Assembly: GCA_040385525.1 (NCBI GenBank)
Contig: JAZKHE010000011.1
Span: forward strand, 186,001-250,000
DNA length: 64,000 nt
Direction of reading: 5' to 3'
Source of the DNA: JAZKHE01 sp040385525
GTDB lineage: Bacteria; Bacteroidota; Bacteroidia; UBA4408
Shown one piece after another: positions 7,714 to 16,900 of the stretch (the first letter of the stretch is position 1; each line of letters starts with the position of its first letter). The notes beneath the pieces were generated by a model. That model was not told the DNA's origin, made no database searches, and was given only the letters and a program-made list of their open reading frames with translations. The translations under genes and the position numbers were made by a program.

Positions 7714-8307
7714 TTAGCTTCCTACTACAACTTTAGCAAAACGAATTACTTTTCCGTTTAATAAATACCCTTTTTCTAATTCGTCAACTATTTTGCCTTT
7801 TAAATCTTCGGTAGGAGCAGGAATGTTTGTAATAGCCTCGTGTATATCCGAATTAAAAATAGTTCCGTTAGTTTCCATTGGTTCTAATCCTTTTTGGATT
7901 AAAATGTTTTTCATTTTATTGTAAATCAAGTCTACACCTTCTTTTAAGGCAACTATGTCTTGTGCTGCATCCATTGCTTTAATACCACGCTCAAAATCAT
8001 CAATAACTGGCAAAATGGCTTTAAAAACATCTTCGCCAGCAGTTTTGCTTAAATCTATCTTTTCTTTAGCTGTGCGTTTTCTGTAGTTATCGAACTCAGA
8101 ATACAAACGAATAAATTTATCATTGCTTTCTGCCAACTGCGCTTTAAGTTTTTCTATTTCTGATTCTTCAGTTACAACTGGCTCTTGCTGAGCTGTTTCA
8201 GTTTGCTCACCAAGGTTTTCGCTGGTGTTGTTTTCTAATTCGTTTTCTGGACTTATGTTGCCTTCGTTACTATTCATCTTAAAAATCTTTTTGAATCTGT
8301 TTTTCAT
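7714..8307 (-). CDS. grpE: Nucleotide exchange factor GrpE
   Basis: This 197-residue protein is GrpE, which releases ADP from DnaK. Residues 1-50 are acidic and low in complexity. They are followed by the long coiled-coil dimerisation helix (about 50-110, with the family motif SEFDNYRKRT). The C-terminal beta-wing domain contains GLEPMETNG, FNSDIHEAI and the terminal strand GYLLNGKVIRFAKVVV. It stands upstream of dnaJ, the common chaperone arrangement. A short GACAA-A-TTGTC palindrome lies 40 bases ahead of its start and may be an operator. Confidence 0.96.
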   Translation of the reverse strand: MKNRFKKIFKMNSNEGNISPENELENNTSENLGEQTETAQQEPVVTEESEIEKLKAQLAESNDKFIRLYSEFDNYRKRTAKEKIDLSKTAGEDVFKAILPVIDDFERGIKAMDAAQDIVALKEGVDLIYNKMKNILIQKGLEPMETNGTIFNSDIHEAITNIPAPTEDLKGKIVDELEKGYLLNGKVIRFAKVVVGS

Positions 8308-8346
8308 CCTTTTTATATCAATTTTTTTGCCACAGGGTTGATTAAG

Positions 8347-8357
8347 GACAAATTGTC
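8347..8357. promoter_or_regulatory. Short palindrome upstream of grpE, possible operator
   Basis: GACAA and TTGTC arms flank one central base, 40 bases before the grpE start codon and inside its presumed promoter region. It is not the CIRCE element (TTAGCACTC-N9-GAGTGCTAA). With 5-bp arms it could arise by chance, so this is only a candidate. Confidence 0.25.
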
Positions 8358-8370
8358 ATTTTTACTAAAT

Positions 8371-8401
8371 AAAAACAGACAGATGTTTAGTCTGTCTGTT
8401 T
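8371..8401 (-). terminator. Intrinsic terminator of the tlpA-like gene
   Basis: A perfect 11-bp stem pairs 8373-8383 (AAACAGACAGA) with 8391-8401 around a 7-base loop. On the minus strand it is followed by a short T-rich tract. It lies 20 bases after the stop of the thioredoxin-like gene and separates it from grpE. Confidence 0.85.
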
Positions 8402-8421
8402 AACAATAAGGGGGTAGTAGT

Positions 8422-8964
8422 TTATTTTACAACTAACTTATCTAAAGCTTCTTCTAAAGCGGCACCTCTTAATCCTTTTGCTAAAATAACACCGTTAGCA
8501 TCTAACAAATAGTTAGTAGGAATTGAGTTTACTCCATATATTTTAGCTGCTGCTGAATTCCAAAAACCTAAATCGCTTACATGGTAATCCCAAGTTAAAT
8601 TATCTTTAACAATTGCAGCTTTCCAAGCATTCATATCTCTATCAAGGGAAACACTGTAAATAGTAAAACCTTTTGCACCACCAACAAATTTTTTGTCTTT
8701 GTAAGCAGTGTATGCTTTAACTACTGCTGGGTTTTCCATACGACAAGGCCCACACCAAGATGCCCAAAAATCGATTAACACAATGTGTTTTTTATTTACT
8801 TCGCTAAGTTTATATTCTACACCTTCAGGATTTTTAAAAGCTAACTCAGGCGCTTTATCGCCAATGTTTAAACCTGTTTTTGCTTGAGGTGCACCTTTGT
8901 ATACAAATCCAAAAGTAATAACTGCCATGGCAGCAATTGTAAGTATAATGTTTGTTTTTTTCAT
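8422..8964 (-). CDS. TlpA-like thioredoxin-fold protein, exported
   Basis: This 180-residue protein begins with an uncleaved or cleavable signal segment (residues 4-21). It continues with an AhpC/TSA-TlpA domain: NIGDKAPELAF at the N-terminus, then the redox site WASWCGPCRMENP with Cys71 and Cys74, and later the cis-Pro loop NSIPTNYLLD. Family members act in the periplasm as thiol-disulfide reductases or resA-type proteins. The specific partner is unknown. It lies 62 bases after murA on the same strand but has its own TATTTTTG box right after the murA stop, and it ends at a strong terminator. Confidence 0.9.
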   Translation of the reverse strand: MKKTNIILTIAAMAVITFGFVYKGAPQAKTGLNIGDKAPELAFKNPEGVEYKLSEVNKKHIVLIDFWASWCGPCRMENPAVVKAYTAYKDKKFVGGAKGFTIYSVSLDRDMNAWKAAIVKDNLTWDYHVSDLGFWNSAAAKIYGVNSIPTNYLLDANGVILAKGLRGAALEEALDKLVVK

Positions 8965-9018
8965 TTTCTATAATTTTTCTAATTATCAATGTGCAAAGCG
9001 TATGCCAAATTGCTTTTT

Positions 9019-9026
9019 CAAAAATA
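9019..9026 (-). promoter_or_regulatory. Putative -7 promoter box for the tlpA-like gene
   Basis: The minus strand reads TATTTTTG, a match to the Bacteroidota -7 consensus TAnnTTTG. It abuts the murA stop codon and lies about 54 bases ahead of the start at 8964. No convincing -33 TTG was checked at the right spacing. Confidence 0.4.
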
Positions 9027-10334
9027 CTAATTTATTCTGGTAATTTTAGCTCCCAAGTTATTTAAGCGAGTATCAATGTTTTGGTAACCTCTATCTATCT
9101 GTTCAATATTGTGGATTGTACTTTTTCCTTCTGCCGATAAAGCGGCAATTAATAATGAAACTCCTGCACGAATATCGGGCGAGGTCATAGAAATTCCTTT
9201 TAATGGATGCGATTTATCTAAACCAATTACGGTTGCACGATGCGGATCGCACAAAATAATTTGAGCACCCATATCAATAAGTTTATCAACAAAGAACAAT
9301 CTGCTTTCAAACATTTTTTGGTGTATTAAAACACTTCCTTTTGCTTGGGTCGCAACAACGAGTACAATGCTTAATAAATCTGGAGTAAAGCCTGGCCAAA
9401 TAGCATCAGCAATGGTTAAAATCGAACCATCAATAAACGTATCAATTTCGTATCTTTCTTGCGAAGGAATGTATAAATCATCGCCTCTTAATTCCATTTG
9501 TATTCCTAGTTTTTGAAACACAGTTGGTATAATTCCTAATTCGTTGTATGCAACGTTTTTAATAGTAATTTCAGACTGAGTCATAGCTGCTAAGCCAATA
9601 AAACTGCCTATTTCAATCATGTCGGGAAGCATTGTATGTTCGCAAGCTCCTAAATAATCAACACCTTCAATAATTAACATGTTAGAGCCTACACCGCTAA
9701 TTTTTGCGCCCATGCGGTTAAGCATTTTACACAATTGTTGAATGTAAGGTTCGCAAGCAGCATTATAAATTGTTGTTTTGCCTTTTGCCATAACAGCCGC
9801 CATCACAATGTTTGCGGTACCTGTTACTGAGGCTTCATCTAAAAGCATATAGCAACCTTTTAAGTTGCTGGCTTCTACTTTATAAAATTCATCTTCGGCA
9901 TCGTAAATAAACTTTGCACCTAATTGTTGAAATCCAATAAAGTGAGTATCTAATCTTCTTCTACCAATTTTATCTCCACCAGGACGCGGAATATAACCTT
10001 TGCCAAAACGCGCTAACAAAGGACCAACAATCATAATTGAACCTCTTAAAGCAGCACCTTTTTTCTTAAACTCGGCGGTGTTTAAATATTCAATATTTAC
10101 ATTTTTTGCTTCAAAAGTATATTTTTCTGGTCCTAGCTTTTCTACTACAACTCCTAAATCTTTTAATAAATCAATTAACTTATTAATATCGATAATATCC
10201 GGAACGTTAGATATAGTAACTTTTTCGGGCGTTAATAAAACTGCGCATAAAATTTGAAGCGCTTCGTTTTTTGCTCCTTGCGGAACTAATTCACCTTTTA
10301 ATTTGGTACCACCAATTATTTCGAAACTAGCCAT
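9027..10334 (-). CDS. murA: UDP-N-acetylglucosamine 1-carboxyvinyltransferase MurA, Asp-type active site
   Basis: This 435-residue EPSP-synthase-fold enzyme transfers enolpyruvate from PEP to UDP-GlcNAc, the first committed step of peptidoglycan synthesis in the cytoplasm. Family marks include the N-terminal LKGELVPQGAKNEALQI with the catalytic Lys22 and SPDIRAGVSLLIAAL near the C-terminus. The mobile loop reads RPGGDKIGRRRLDTH, so residue 121 is Asp where E. coli MurA has Cys115. Enzymes with Asp at this place, such as that of Mycobacterium tuberculosis, are catalytically active but not alkylated by fosfomycin, so natural resistance is predicted. It follows a DUF4290 gene by 17 bases and probably forms an operon with it. 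Confidence 0.97.
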   Translation of the reverse strand: MASFEIIGGTKLKGELVPQGAKNEALQILCAVLLTPEKVTISNVPDIIDINKLIDLLKDLGVVVEKLGPEKYTFEAKNVNIEYLNTAEFKKKGAALRGSIMIVGPLLARFGKGYIPRPGGDKIGRRRLDTHFIGFQQLGAKFIYDAEDEFYKVEASNLKGCYMLLDEASVTGTANIVMAAVMAKGKTTIYNAACEPYIQQLCKMLNRMGAKISGVGSNMLIIEGVDYLGACEHTMLPDMIEIGSFIGLAAMTQSEITIKNVAYNELGIIPTVFQKLGIQMELRGDDLYIPSQERYEIDTFIDGSILTIADAIWPGFTPDLLSIVLVVATQAKGSVLIHQKMFESRLFFVDKLIDMGAQIILCDPHRATVIGLDKSHPLKGISMTSPDIRAGVSLLIAALSAEGKSTIHNIEQIDRGYQNIDTRLNNLGAKITRIN

Positions 10335-10351
10335 TAAACTACTTTTTTAAA

Positions 10352-10987
10352 TTAAAATTTCTTTTTAAATGTTCCTCCGTTGTGTTTGCCGTTGGAATGA
10401 TTTTTTTTCTTTTTATTGTTGTTATTCACAAACGGGCGAGGGGCTTCGCTGTGCATTAAACGCGTGTTTTCTTTTACTTTTAAATTGCCTTTTGATAACA
10501 TTCCTAAATGACCAAAAATTACATCATCGCTAACGCCATCTTTGTTCCAATTTACGTAAGAACGTTTCATTAAATTAGCAATAGATTCTACCAAAGCTTC
10601 TTTCATTTCGCCTTCTTCCATAGCGATCGCTTTTGCAATTAAATCTTCGCAAATTTTGCCGTAGTGTTTAAATTTAATATCGTTTGACGGATAGTTAACT
10701 TTATCGGGCTTGGTATGAAAAGTTTCTCTGTTGGGTTTTGGGTACGGAGAATCTACATCTAGTTTAAAATCGGAAATTATAAATAAATGATCCCACAATT
10801 TGTGTTTAAAATCGTTTACATCTCTTAAATGTGGATTAAGCTGTCCCATTACATCAATAATGGCTTGCGCAACTTTATTTCTTGTTTCTTTTTCCTCTAC
10901 AGAAATGGCGTAATCAATCATTTTTTGAATGTTGCGACCGTATTCTGGTAAAATTAAATGAGGTAATTCTGTACTGTATTCCATCAA
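10352..10987 (-). CDS. DUF4290 domain protein
   Basis: This 211-residue protein matches the Bacteroidota-specific DUF4290 family by its N-terminal pattern (YGRNIQKMIDYAISVEEKETRN), Met- and Leu-rich helices, and the internal YGKICEDLIAKAIAMEEGEMK repeat of the same kind. The last 25 residues are a disordered Asn/Lys/Gly tail. No catalytic motif is visible and the function is unknown. It lies immediately upstream of murA with a 17-base gap and has its own TACTTTTG box at 11008-11015, so DUF4290 and murA probably form a unit linked to envelope growth. That functional link is inference from position only. Confidence 0.88.
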   Translation of the reverse strand: MMEYSTELPHLILPEYGRNIQKMIDYAISVEEKETRNKVAQAIIDVMGQLNPHLRDVNDFKHKLWDHLFIISDFKLDVDSPYPKPNRETFHTKPDKVNYPSNDIKFKHYGKICEDLIAKAIAMEEGEMKEALVESIANLMKRSYVNWNKDGVSDDVIFGHLGMLSKGNLKVKENTRLMHSEAPRPFVNNNNKKKKNHSNGKHNGGTFKKKF

Positions 10988-11007
10988 AATTATTTGCTTT
11001 CTTTTTT

Positions 11008-11015
11008 CAAAAGTA
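11008..11015 (-). promoter_or_regulatory. Putative -7 promoter box for DUF4290-murA
   Basis: The minus strand reads TACTTTTG (consensus TAnnTTTG), 20 bases ahead of the start codon at 10987 and after the upstream helicase stop at 11041. It indicates that DUF4290-murA can be transcribed independently of the helicase gene. Confidence 0.5.
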
Positions 11016-11040
11016 ACGAATTGAATTTATAAAACCATTT

Positions 11041-13374
11041 TTAGCTTAAAATCTTAAGTTTTGCGAATTTAAGAATCAACATTTTTTCGCCAATTCCATT
11101 AAAATTAACGGTAGCTTTTTGGTTAGGGGCAGCGCCTTCTATTTTAGTAACCACGCCTGTTCCAAAGCGTTGGTGTTCCACATTCATTCCTTCTTGCAAT
11201 TTACTGGTATCGTCGCCAGCAAATTCTCCAGTAGTAGGTGTTGAACTAATAGACGTTGTTGTATTTAATTTTACTAAATTTCTGCGAGGAGGTGCTGGCG
11301 TAAATGTTTGTTGTTTGGGCGCTGTAGCTGAACTTGGCTTTTTCTTTTCGTAAAAATCAAATTCTCTGCTCGCTGGTGAATCGTAAAATTCTATTGATTT
11401 TGTTGGTGTTTCTGGTGCATCAACTAAATCTGAATCTAACTCTTCTAAAAAACGACTTGGTTCACAGTGTATTAAATTTCCCCATCTGTAGCGTGTTAAT
11501 GCGTACGATAAGGTTAGTTTTTTTTCGGCTCTGGTTAATGCTACATAAAACAAACGGCGTTCTTCTTCTAAATCAACTCTCGAGTTTAATGATAACTGCG
11601 AAGGGAATAAGTTTTCTTCCATACCAACAATGTACACATACGGAAATTCTAATCCTTTTGCAGAGTGAATTGTCATTAAAGAAACTTTGTTAAACTCGCC
11701 TTTTTCGTCGTCTTCGTCAGCATCGGTTAACAAAGCAATATCTTGCATAAACACGTCCAAAGTATTCGAGAAATTTTCTTCGGTTTGAATTTTTTCAGCA
11801 AACTCTTTTATACCATTTAGTAATTCTTGAATGTTTTCGTAGCGACTAACACCTTCTGGAGTTTTATCTACATACAAATCTTTTAACACTCCAGAGTGTT
11901 GCGCAATATGATTTGATAAGTCGAAAGCATTTTGTGTTTTGATCATTGTTGCGAAACTTTTAATCATCGTAACAAACTCATTTATTTTAGAACTTATGCC
12001 CGAATTTATCCCTAAATTATAATAATTTAAATTTTCTAAAATAGTCCATATTCCTACGTTATGAGTGCCAGCAGCTAAAAATAATTTATCTAAAGTGGTG
12101 TTTCCAATTCCACGCGCGGGATAGTTAATAACTCGCTTTAAAGCCTCTTCGTCTTGTGGGTTAATTGTCAATCTAAAATAGGCTAACAAATCTTTAATTT
12201 CTTTGCGTTTATAAAATGATAATCCACCATAAATTTTATATGGAATACCCATTCTTCGCAAAGCCTCTTCCATTGCTCTAGATTGTGCGTTGGTTCTGTA
12301 AAGAATTGCAAAATCTTTGTTGTGCAATTGCAAATTCATTTTTGTTTGAAAAATAGAATCAGCAATTTTTTGGCCCTCTTCGTTATCGCTTATCGCTTTA
12401 ATAATTTTTATGCGTTCGCCAGTTTCGTTATCTGTCCACACACTTTTTTCAAGCTGCTCTTTGTTGTTTGATATTACTGAGTTGGCAGCTTGTACAATGT
12501 TTTTAGTTGAACGATAATTTTGTTCGAGTTTATATACTTGTAGCTCAGGATAATCTTTTTGAAAATTTAAAATATTTTGAATATTGGCTCCTCTAAAAGC
12601 GTAAATACTTTGGGCATCGTCGCCAACCACGCAAATGTTTTCGTGTCCAGCGGCTAATTTTTTTACAATAACATATTGAGAAAAATTAGTATCCTGATAC
12701 TCATCCACCATTATGTATTTAAACTTGTGCTGATATTTGTTTAACACCTCAGGAAAGTCTCTAAGCAATACATTTGTATTGTATAACAAATCATCAAAAT
12801 CCATTGCGCCAGCATTAAAACAACGCTTTTGATATTTTTCAAATATTAAACCTAATTTTGGTTTAGCGCTCATTCGGTCTTCAGCTTGCAAATCTGTATC
12901 GTTGTTGTATTTTACCCAGCCAATTAAACTGTTTTTTGCAGACGATATTCTGTTGTAAACCAATGCGGGTTTGTAAATTTTCTCATCTAAACCTTCTTCT
13001 TTTAAAAGGGTTTTAATTAAGCTTTTTGAATCATCGGTATCGTATATGGTAAAGTTAGAAGGGTAGCCTAATTTCTCTGCTTCTGCTCTTAAAATTTTTG
13101 CAAACACAGAGTGAAAAGTTCCCATCCATAAGTTGCGCGCTTCTTTGTTACCAACAATAGTAGCAATACGCTCCTTCATTTCTTTAGCCGCTTTGTTGGT
13201 AAATGTTAGTGATAAAATATTAAAAGCATCAACACCTTTGTTAAGTAAGTGCGATATTCTATAAGTAAGTACTCTAGTTTTACCAGAACCAGCGCCTGCA
13301 ATAATCATTACTGGGCCTTCTGTGTTTTCTACTGCTGCTCGTTGAGATGGATTTAATTTTTCTAAGTAATTCAC
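11041..13374 (-). CDS. uvrD: UvrD/PcrA-family ATP-dependent 3'-5' DNA helicase
   Basis: This 777-residue superfamily 1A helicase acts in excision repair and replication-fork clearing. In order one sees the Q motif LNPSQRAAV (about 7-15), Walker A IIAGAGSGKTRV, TFTNKAAKEMKER, Walker B VDEYQDTN, VVGDDAQSIYAFRGA, the Arg-containing LEQNYRSTKNI, TIHSAKGLEFPYV and RRLFYVALTRA. A Pro/Thr-rich linker follows, then a C-terminal Tudor-like domain (VEHQRFGTGVVTKIEG to the end) like the one in PcrA that binds RNA polymerase. All helicase motifs are intact. UvrD and PcrA cannot be separated from sequence alone. A TACTTTTG box lies 16 bases before the start. Confidence 0.95.
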   Translation of the reverse strand: MNYLEKLNPSQRAAVENTEGPVMIIAGAGSGKTRVLTYRISHLLNKGVDAFNILSLTFTNKAAKEMKERIATIVGNKEARNLWMGTFHSVFAKILRAEAEKLGYPSNFTIYDTDDSKSLIKTLLKEEGLDEKIYKPALVYNRISSAKNSLIGWVKYNNDTDLQAEDRMSAKPKLGLIFEKYQKRCFNAGAMDFDDLLYNTNVLLRDFPEVLNKYQHKFKYIMVDEYQDTNFSQYVIVKKLAAGHENICVVGDDAQSIYAFRGANIQNILNFQKDYPELQVYKLEQNYRSTKNIVQAANSVISNNKEQLEKSVWTDNETGERIKIIKAISDNEEGQKIADSIFQTKMNLQLHNKDFAILYRTNAQSRAMEEALRRMGIPYKIYGGLSFYKRKEIKDLLAYFRLTINPQDEEALKRVINYPARGIGNTTLDKLFLAAGTHNVGIWTILENLNYYNLGINSGISSKINEFVTMIKSFATMIKTQNAFDLSNHIAQHSGVLKDLYVDKTPEGVSRYENIQELLNGIKEFAEKIQTEENFSNTLDVFMQDIALLTDADEDDEKGEFNKVSLMTIHSAKGLEFPYVYIVGMEENLFPSQLSLNSRVDLEEERRLFYVALTRAEKKLTLSYALTRYRWGNLIHCEPSRFLEELDSDLVDAPETPTKSIEFYDSPASREFDFYEKKKPSSATAPKQQTFTPAPPRRNLVKLNTTTSISSTPTTGEFAGDDTSKLQEGMNVEHQRFGTGVVTKIEGAAPNQKATVNFNGIGEKMLILKFAKLKILS

Positions 13375-13390
13375 TATCTGCTATTTTCAT

Positions 13391-13398
13391 CAAAAGTA
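13391..13398 (-). promoter_or_regulatory. Putative -7 promoter box for the uvrD-like gene
   Basis: The minus strand reads TACTTTTG, a perfect TAnnTTTG match, 16 bases ahead of the start codon at 13374 in the divergent 122-base gap. No clear -33 TTG at 18-21 bases was found. Confidence 0.5.
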
Positions 13399-13496
13399 AT
13401 TTATTAATACAATAAAATCTGTAAAATAAACAGATAAAAAATTCACATTTTATTAAATATTATGTAACTTAGTCTTTATTTTAATAATTGTAAATT

Positions 13497-13877
13497 ATGA
13501 AAAACAAATTTGTTGTTTTTGCAATCTGTTCCTCACTTTTATTTTCATTAAGTGTTTTTTCGCAGAATAAAATTGAAGTGAATAATGTTGATTATGAGAA
13601 GATTATAACGTTAGTTAATAAAGGTCAAAATTCTAAAACCTACAAAGTAAATTTTGAGAGCGCTGATACTGAGTTTGTTAATTTTAACGAGGTTAAAAAT
13701 CATATATTGGGTAATACAGCTATTAAAAGTGTTTTAATTAATAAAGAAGAAAAAAATTTAGTTATAGAAATTGCTAAATACAAACCTTCTTATTTCGTTT
13801 TGGAGTTATTAAATGATGCTAAAATTAATTTGCCAGTGCCAACAAAAAGCATAGCCTATTTAAAATCTATTGATTAA
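13497..13877 (+). CDS. Small secreted protein of unknown function
   Basis: I do not recognise this 126-residue protein. A signal peptide (residues 1-22, ending in SLSVFSQ) is followed by about 100 mostly charged residues without Cys or repeats, predicted to be mixed alpha/beta. The last part (SYFVLELLNDAKINLPVPTK) is the only hydrophobic patch. It lies 24 bases upstream of the giant T9SS adhesin-like gene on the same strand, so the two are probably cotranscribed. It carries no T9SS sorting domain and is likely periplasmic. A role connected to the large protein is inference only. Confidence 0.75.
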   Translation: MKNKFVVFAICSSLLFSLSVFSQNKIEVNNVDYEKIITLVNKGQNSKTYKVNFESADTEFVNFNEVKNHILGNTAIKSVLINKEEKNLVIEIAKYKPSYFVLELLNDAKINLPVPTKSIAYLKSID

Positions 13878-13901
13878 GTTTTAACTTTTTATTTTTCAAA
13901 T

Positions 13902-16900
13902 ATGAAATTTTTAAAAAAACATATAATTGTATTATTAATTACGCTATTAACCCAACAATCTTTTGGACAGGCTTTAATAGATTCTTTAGCTGGTGGTGGT
14001 TTTGAGTCAGGTCCCACATTTTTCGACAATGGTTGGACTGTGCAAAACGAAACATTCGAAGAAAATAATTTGTGGGTTGTTGGTAGTACGGCAGATGGTG
14101 TTTTTGCTGGCTCAAGAGGCGCTTATATTTCTACAGATAACGGTGCAACGGTAAGTTATACTAACAATACTGTTTTTCAATATGTTTACCAAGATGTTAC
14201 ATTTCCAGCAGGACAACCAAATATTAGATTATCTTTTAATTGGAAATGCCAAGGCCAAGCTGGCAAAGATTACCTAAAAGTATATATGGTACCATCTACA
14301 TATACTTTAAATCATTTAGATTATACTCCGCTTAATACAGGAGGTTATAGTATAGGTGCTATTGGTGGTTATCTTGAGAGTGTTCCTGGAAATTGGGTAT
14401 ATGAGGAAATTGACATAAATAGTGCTTTTGCTGGTACCACACAAAAATTAGTTTTTATGTGGATAAACGATGCTGGTTCAGTTGCTAATCAACAACCCAT
14501 TGCCATAGATAACGTATCGCTTATTTCGTTTCCTTTGCCTGGTAACGATAATTGTACTGGCGCATATAATTTGCCTACTGGCGCAATATGTACTTATACT
14601 GCTGGGGATACTTTTTTATCTACTGGTTCTCCCGACCCTAGTTGCGCACCTTCAGATGCAAATGATGATATTTGGTATTCGTTTGTTGCTGATGACCCGA
14701 GAATGAAAATTTCTGTTTTGGGTGCTACGGGTTTTAATGCAGGTTTTTCAGTTTATTCTGGTGCTTGTGGTGCCTTGGCACAGTTGTCTTGTATTAATAA
14801 TTCAGGTAGTGGGGGGCTCGAAACTACAGTTTTAGGTGGTTTAACTGTTATGCAAACTTATTATATTAGAGTTTATAGCATTGGAACTCCAACAAATACA
14901 AATTTTCAAATTTGTTTAAATTATCCACCACCGCCAACCACTAATGATGAGTGTGGTACTGCAATAACAATAACTTCTGGTGTAACATGTAATAATACAC
15001 CCGGTTCTACAACAGATGCTTCTACATCTGCAATTGCTGCTCCAAGCTGTGCTGCTGTTGGTGTTGACGACGATGTTTGGTATAAATTTGTAGCTACACA
15101 ACCCGTTTTGGTTACGAGTGTTAAAGGTTCACCTGGTTTCGACCCGGTAGTTGCTGTTTATTCAGACTGTGCTGCTGCAAATTTTATGAAGTGTGCTAAT
15201 AATAATGGTGTTGCAGGTACTGAATCTGTAACAGTGTCATCTTTCACTGTTGGTCAAACGTACTATGCGCGTGTATACAGTGCAGGTGGAGGTGCTCCAA
15301 TAGATAGAGATTTTAATATTTGTGTTTTTGAAGGTCCACAAAATGATGAGTGTATTGGGGCAATAGATTTAACTATTGGAGCAACTTGTACATATACTAG
15401 TGGTTCAACATTAAATTCGTCAAGCTCTCCTGTAACAGCGCCTAGTTGTAACGCGGGTGCAGACGATGATGTTTGGTTTAAATTTGTTGCTGGTTCTGCA
15501 GGTGTATTTGTAGATTTAAAAGCTGCAAACGCTTTATTCGATCCCGCATATGCAATTTACTCAGGGGCAAATTGTAATTCGTTAACCGAAATAACATGTT
15601 CTAACGAAACAGGAGTAAACGATGCAGAAAATAGAATTTTAGGACCTTTAACTTTAGTTAATGGAAACACCTACTACATTCGTGTTTTTGGTGCGGGAAC
15701 TACACTTGTTACCACTCCTAGTTTTCAAATTTGTTTAACCACACCGCCGCCGCCGCCTGCAAACGATGAGTGTATTAGCGCAATAGCTATTAACACAAAC
15801 GAAACATGTACATACACTGCTGGAACCACTAGGTTTTCTTCAGCTTCGCCACAAACAGTTCCAAGTTGTGCAACTACAGAACAAGTAAATGATGATGTTT
15901 GGTATTCTTTTGTTGCAGATAAATCTGTTTTGGTTGTTAAACTTCAGGGGTTGAATAATTTTAATCCAGCTTATGCAGTATATTCTGGTAATTGCGGTAG
16001 TTTAACCGAAGTTAGTTGCGTAAATGCAAATGCAACTTTAGGTGGGTTAGAAAACAAAACTATTACTTCTTATACAATTGGTCAAACCTATTATGTGCGT
16101 GTTTATAGCGCACAAACAACTTTTCCTACCACATCAACATCTAATTTTCAGTTATGTGTAAATTGGGGACCTCAAAACGATGAGTGTGCGGGGGCATTTA
16201 GCGTCCCAGTAGGTGCAGTTTGTACAACTACTTTTGGTACAACTTTCGAGTCTACTCAATCCACTCAAGTGGCTCCATCTTGTGCGGCAACTGGTATTAA
16301 TGATGATGTTTGGTATAAGTTTGTTCCCGATAGCTCTAGAACACAAATTAATATAACAGGAGCAGCAGGTTTTGATGCCGCTTATGTTTTGTACGAAGGT
16401 GGGTGTAACGCACTTACAGAAAAAGCTTGTATTAATGATGCTAATTCTGGTTTAGAATCTAAAATTTTTGGTTCTTTAATATCAAGTTTAACGTATTATG
16501 TAAGAGTATTTAGCACACCAAGTGTTCCTATTGCAGCATCTACTTTTGACGTGTGTATTCAGTTTCCGCCACCGCCACCCACAAACGACGAGTGTGTAAA
16601 CGCAATTACTTTACCTACTGGTATAAATTGTTCGTACACAGCAGGTACAACATTAAATTCTTCTCAATCGCCACAACCGCAGCCCAATTGTGGTAATGCA
16701 AGCTATGATGATGATGTTTGGTTTAAGTTTGTAGCAGATAGTAGTCGTATTAAGTTAGATATTGATGGTAATGGTACATTTAATCCGGTATTTACAGTTT
16801 ATTCTGGAGATTGTTCTTCTTTTACTACCTTAATGTGTAACGACGCAACTTTGAATGGAGGTTTAGAAACTACCATATTATCTAATTTAGTTAGAAATCA

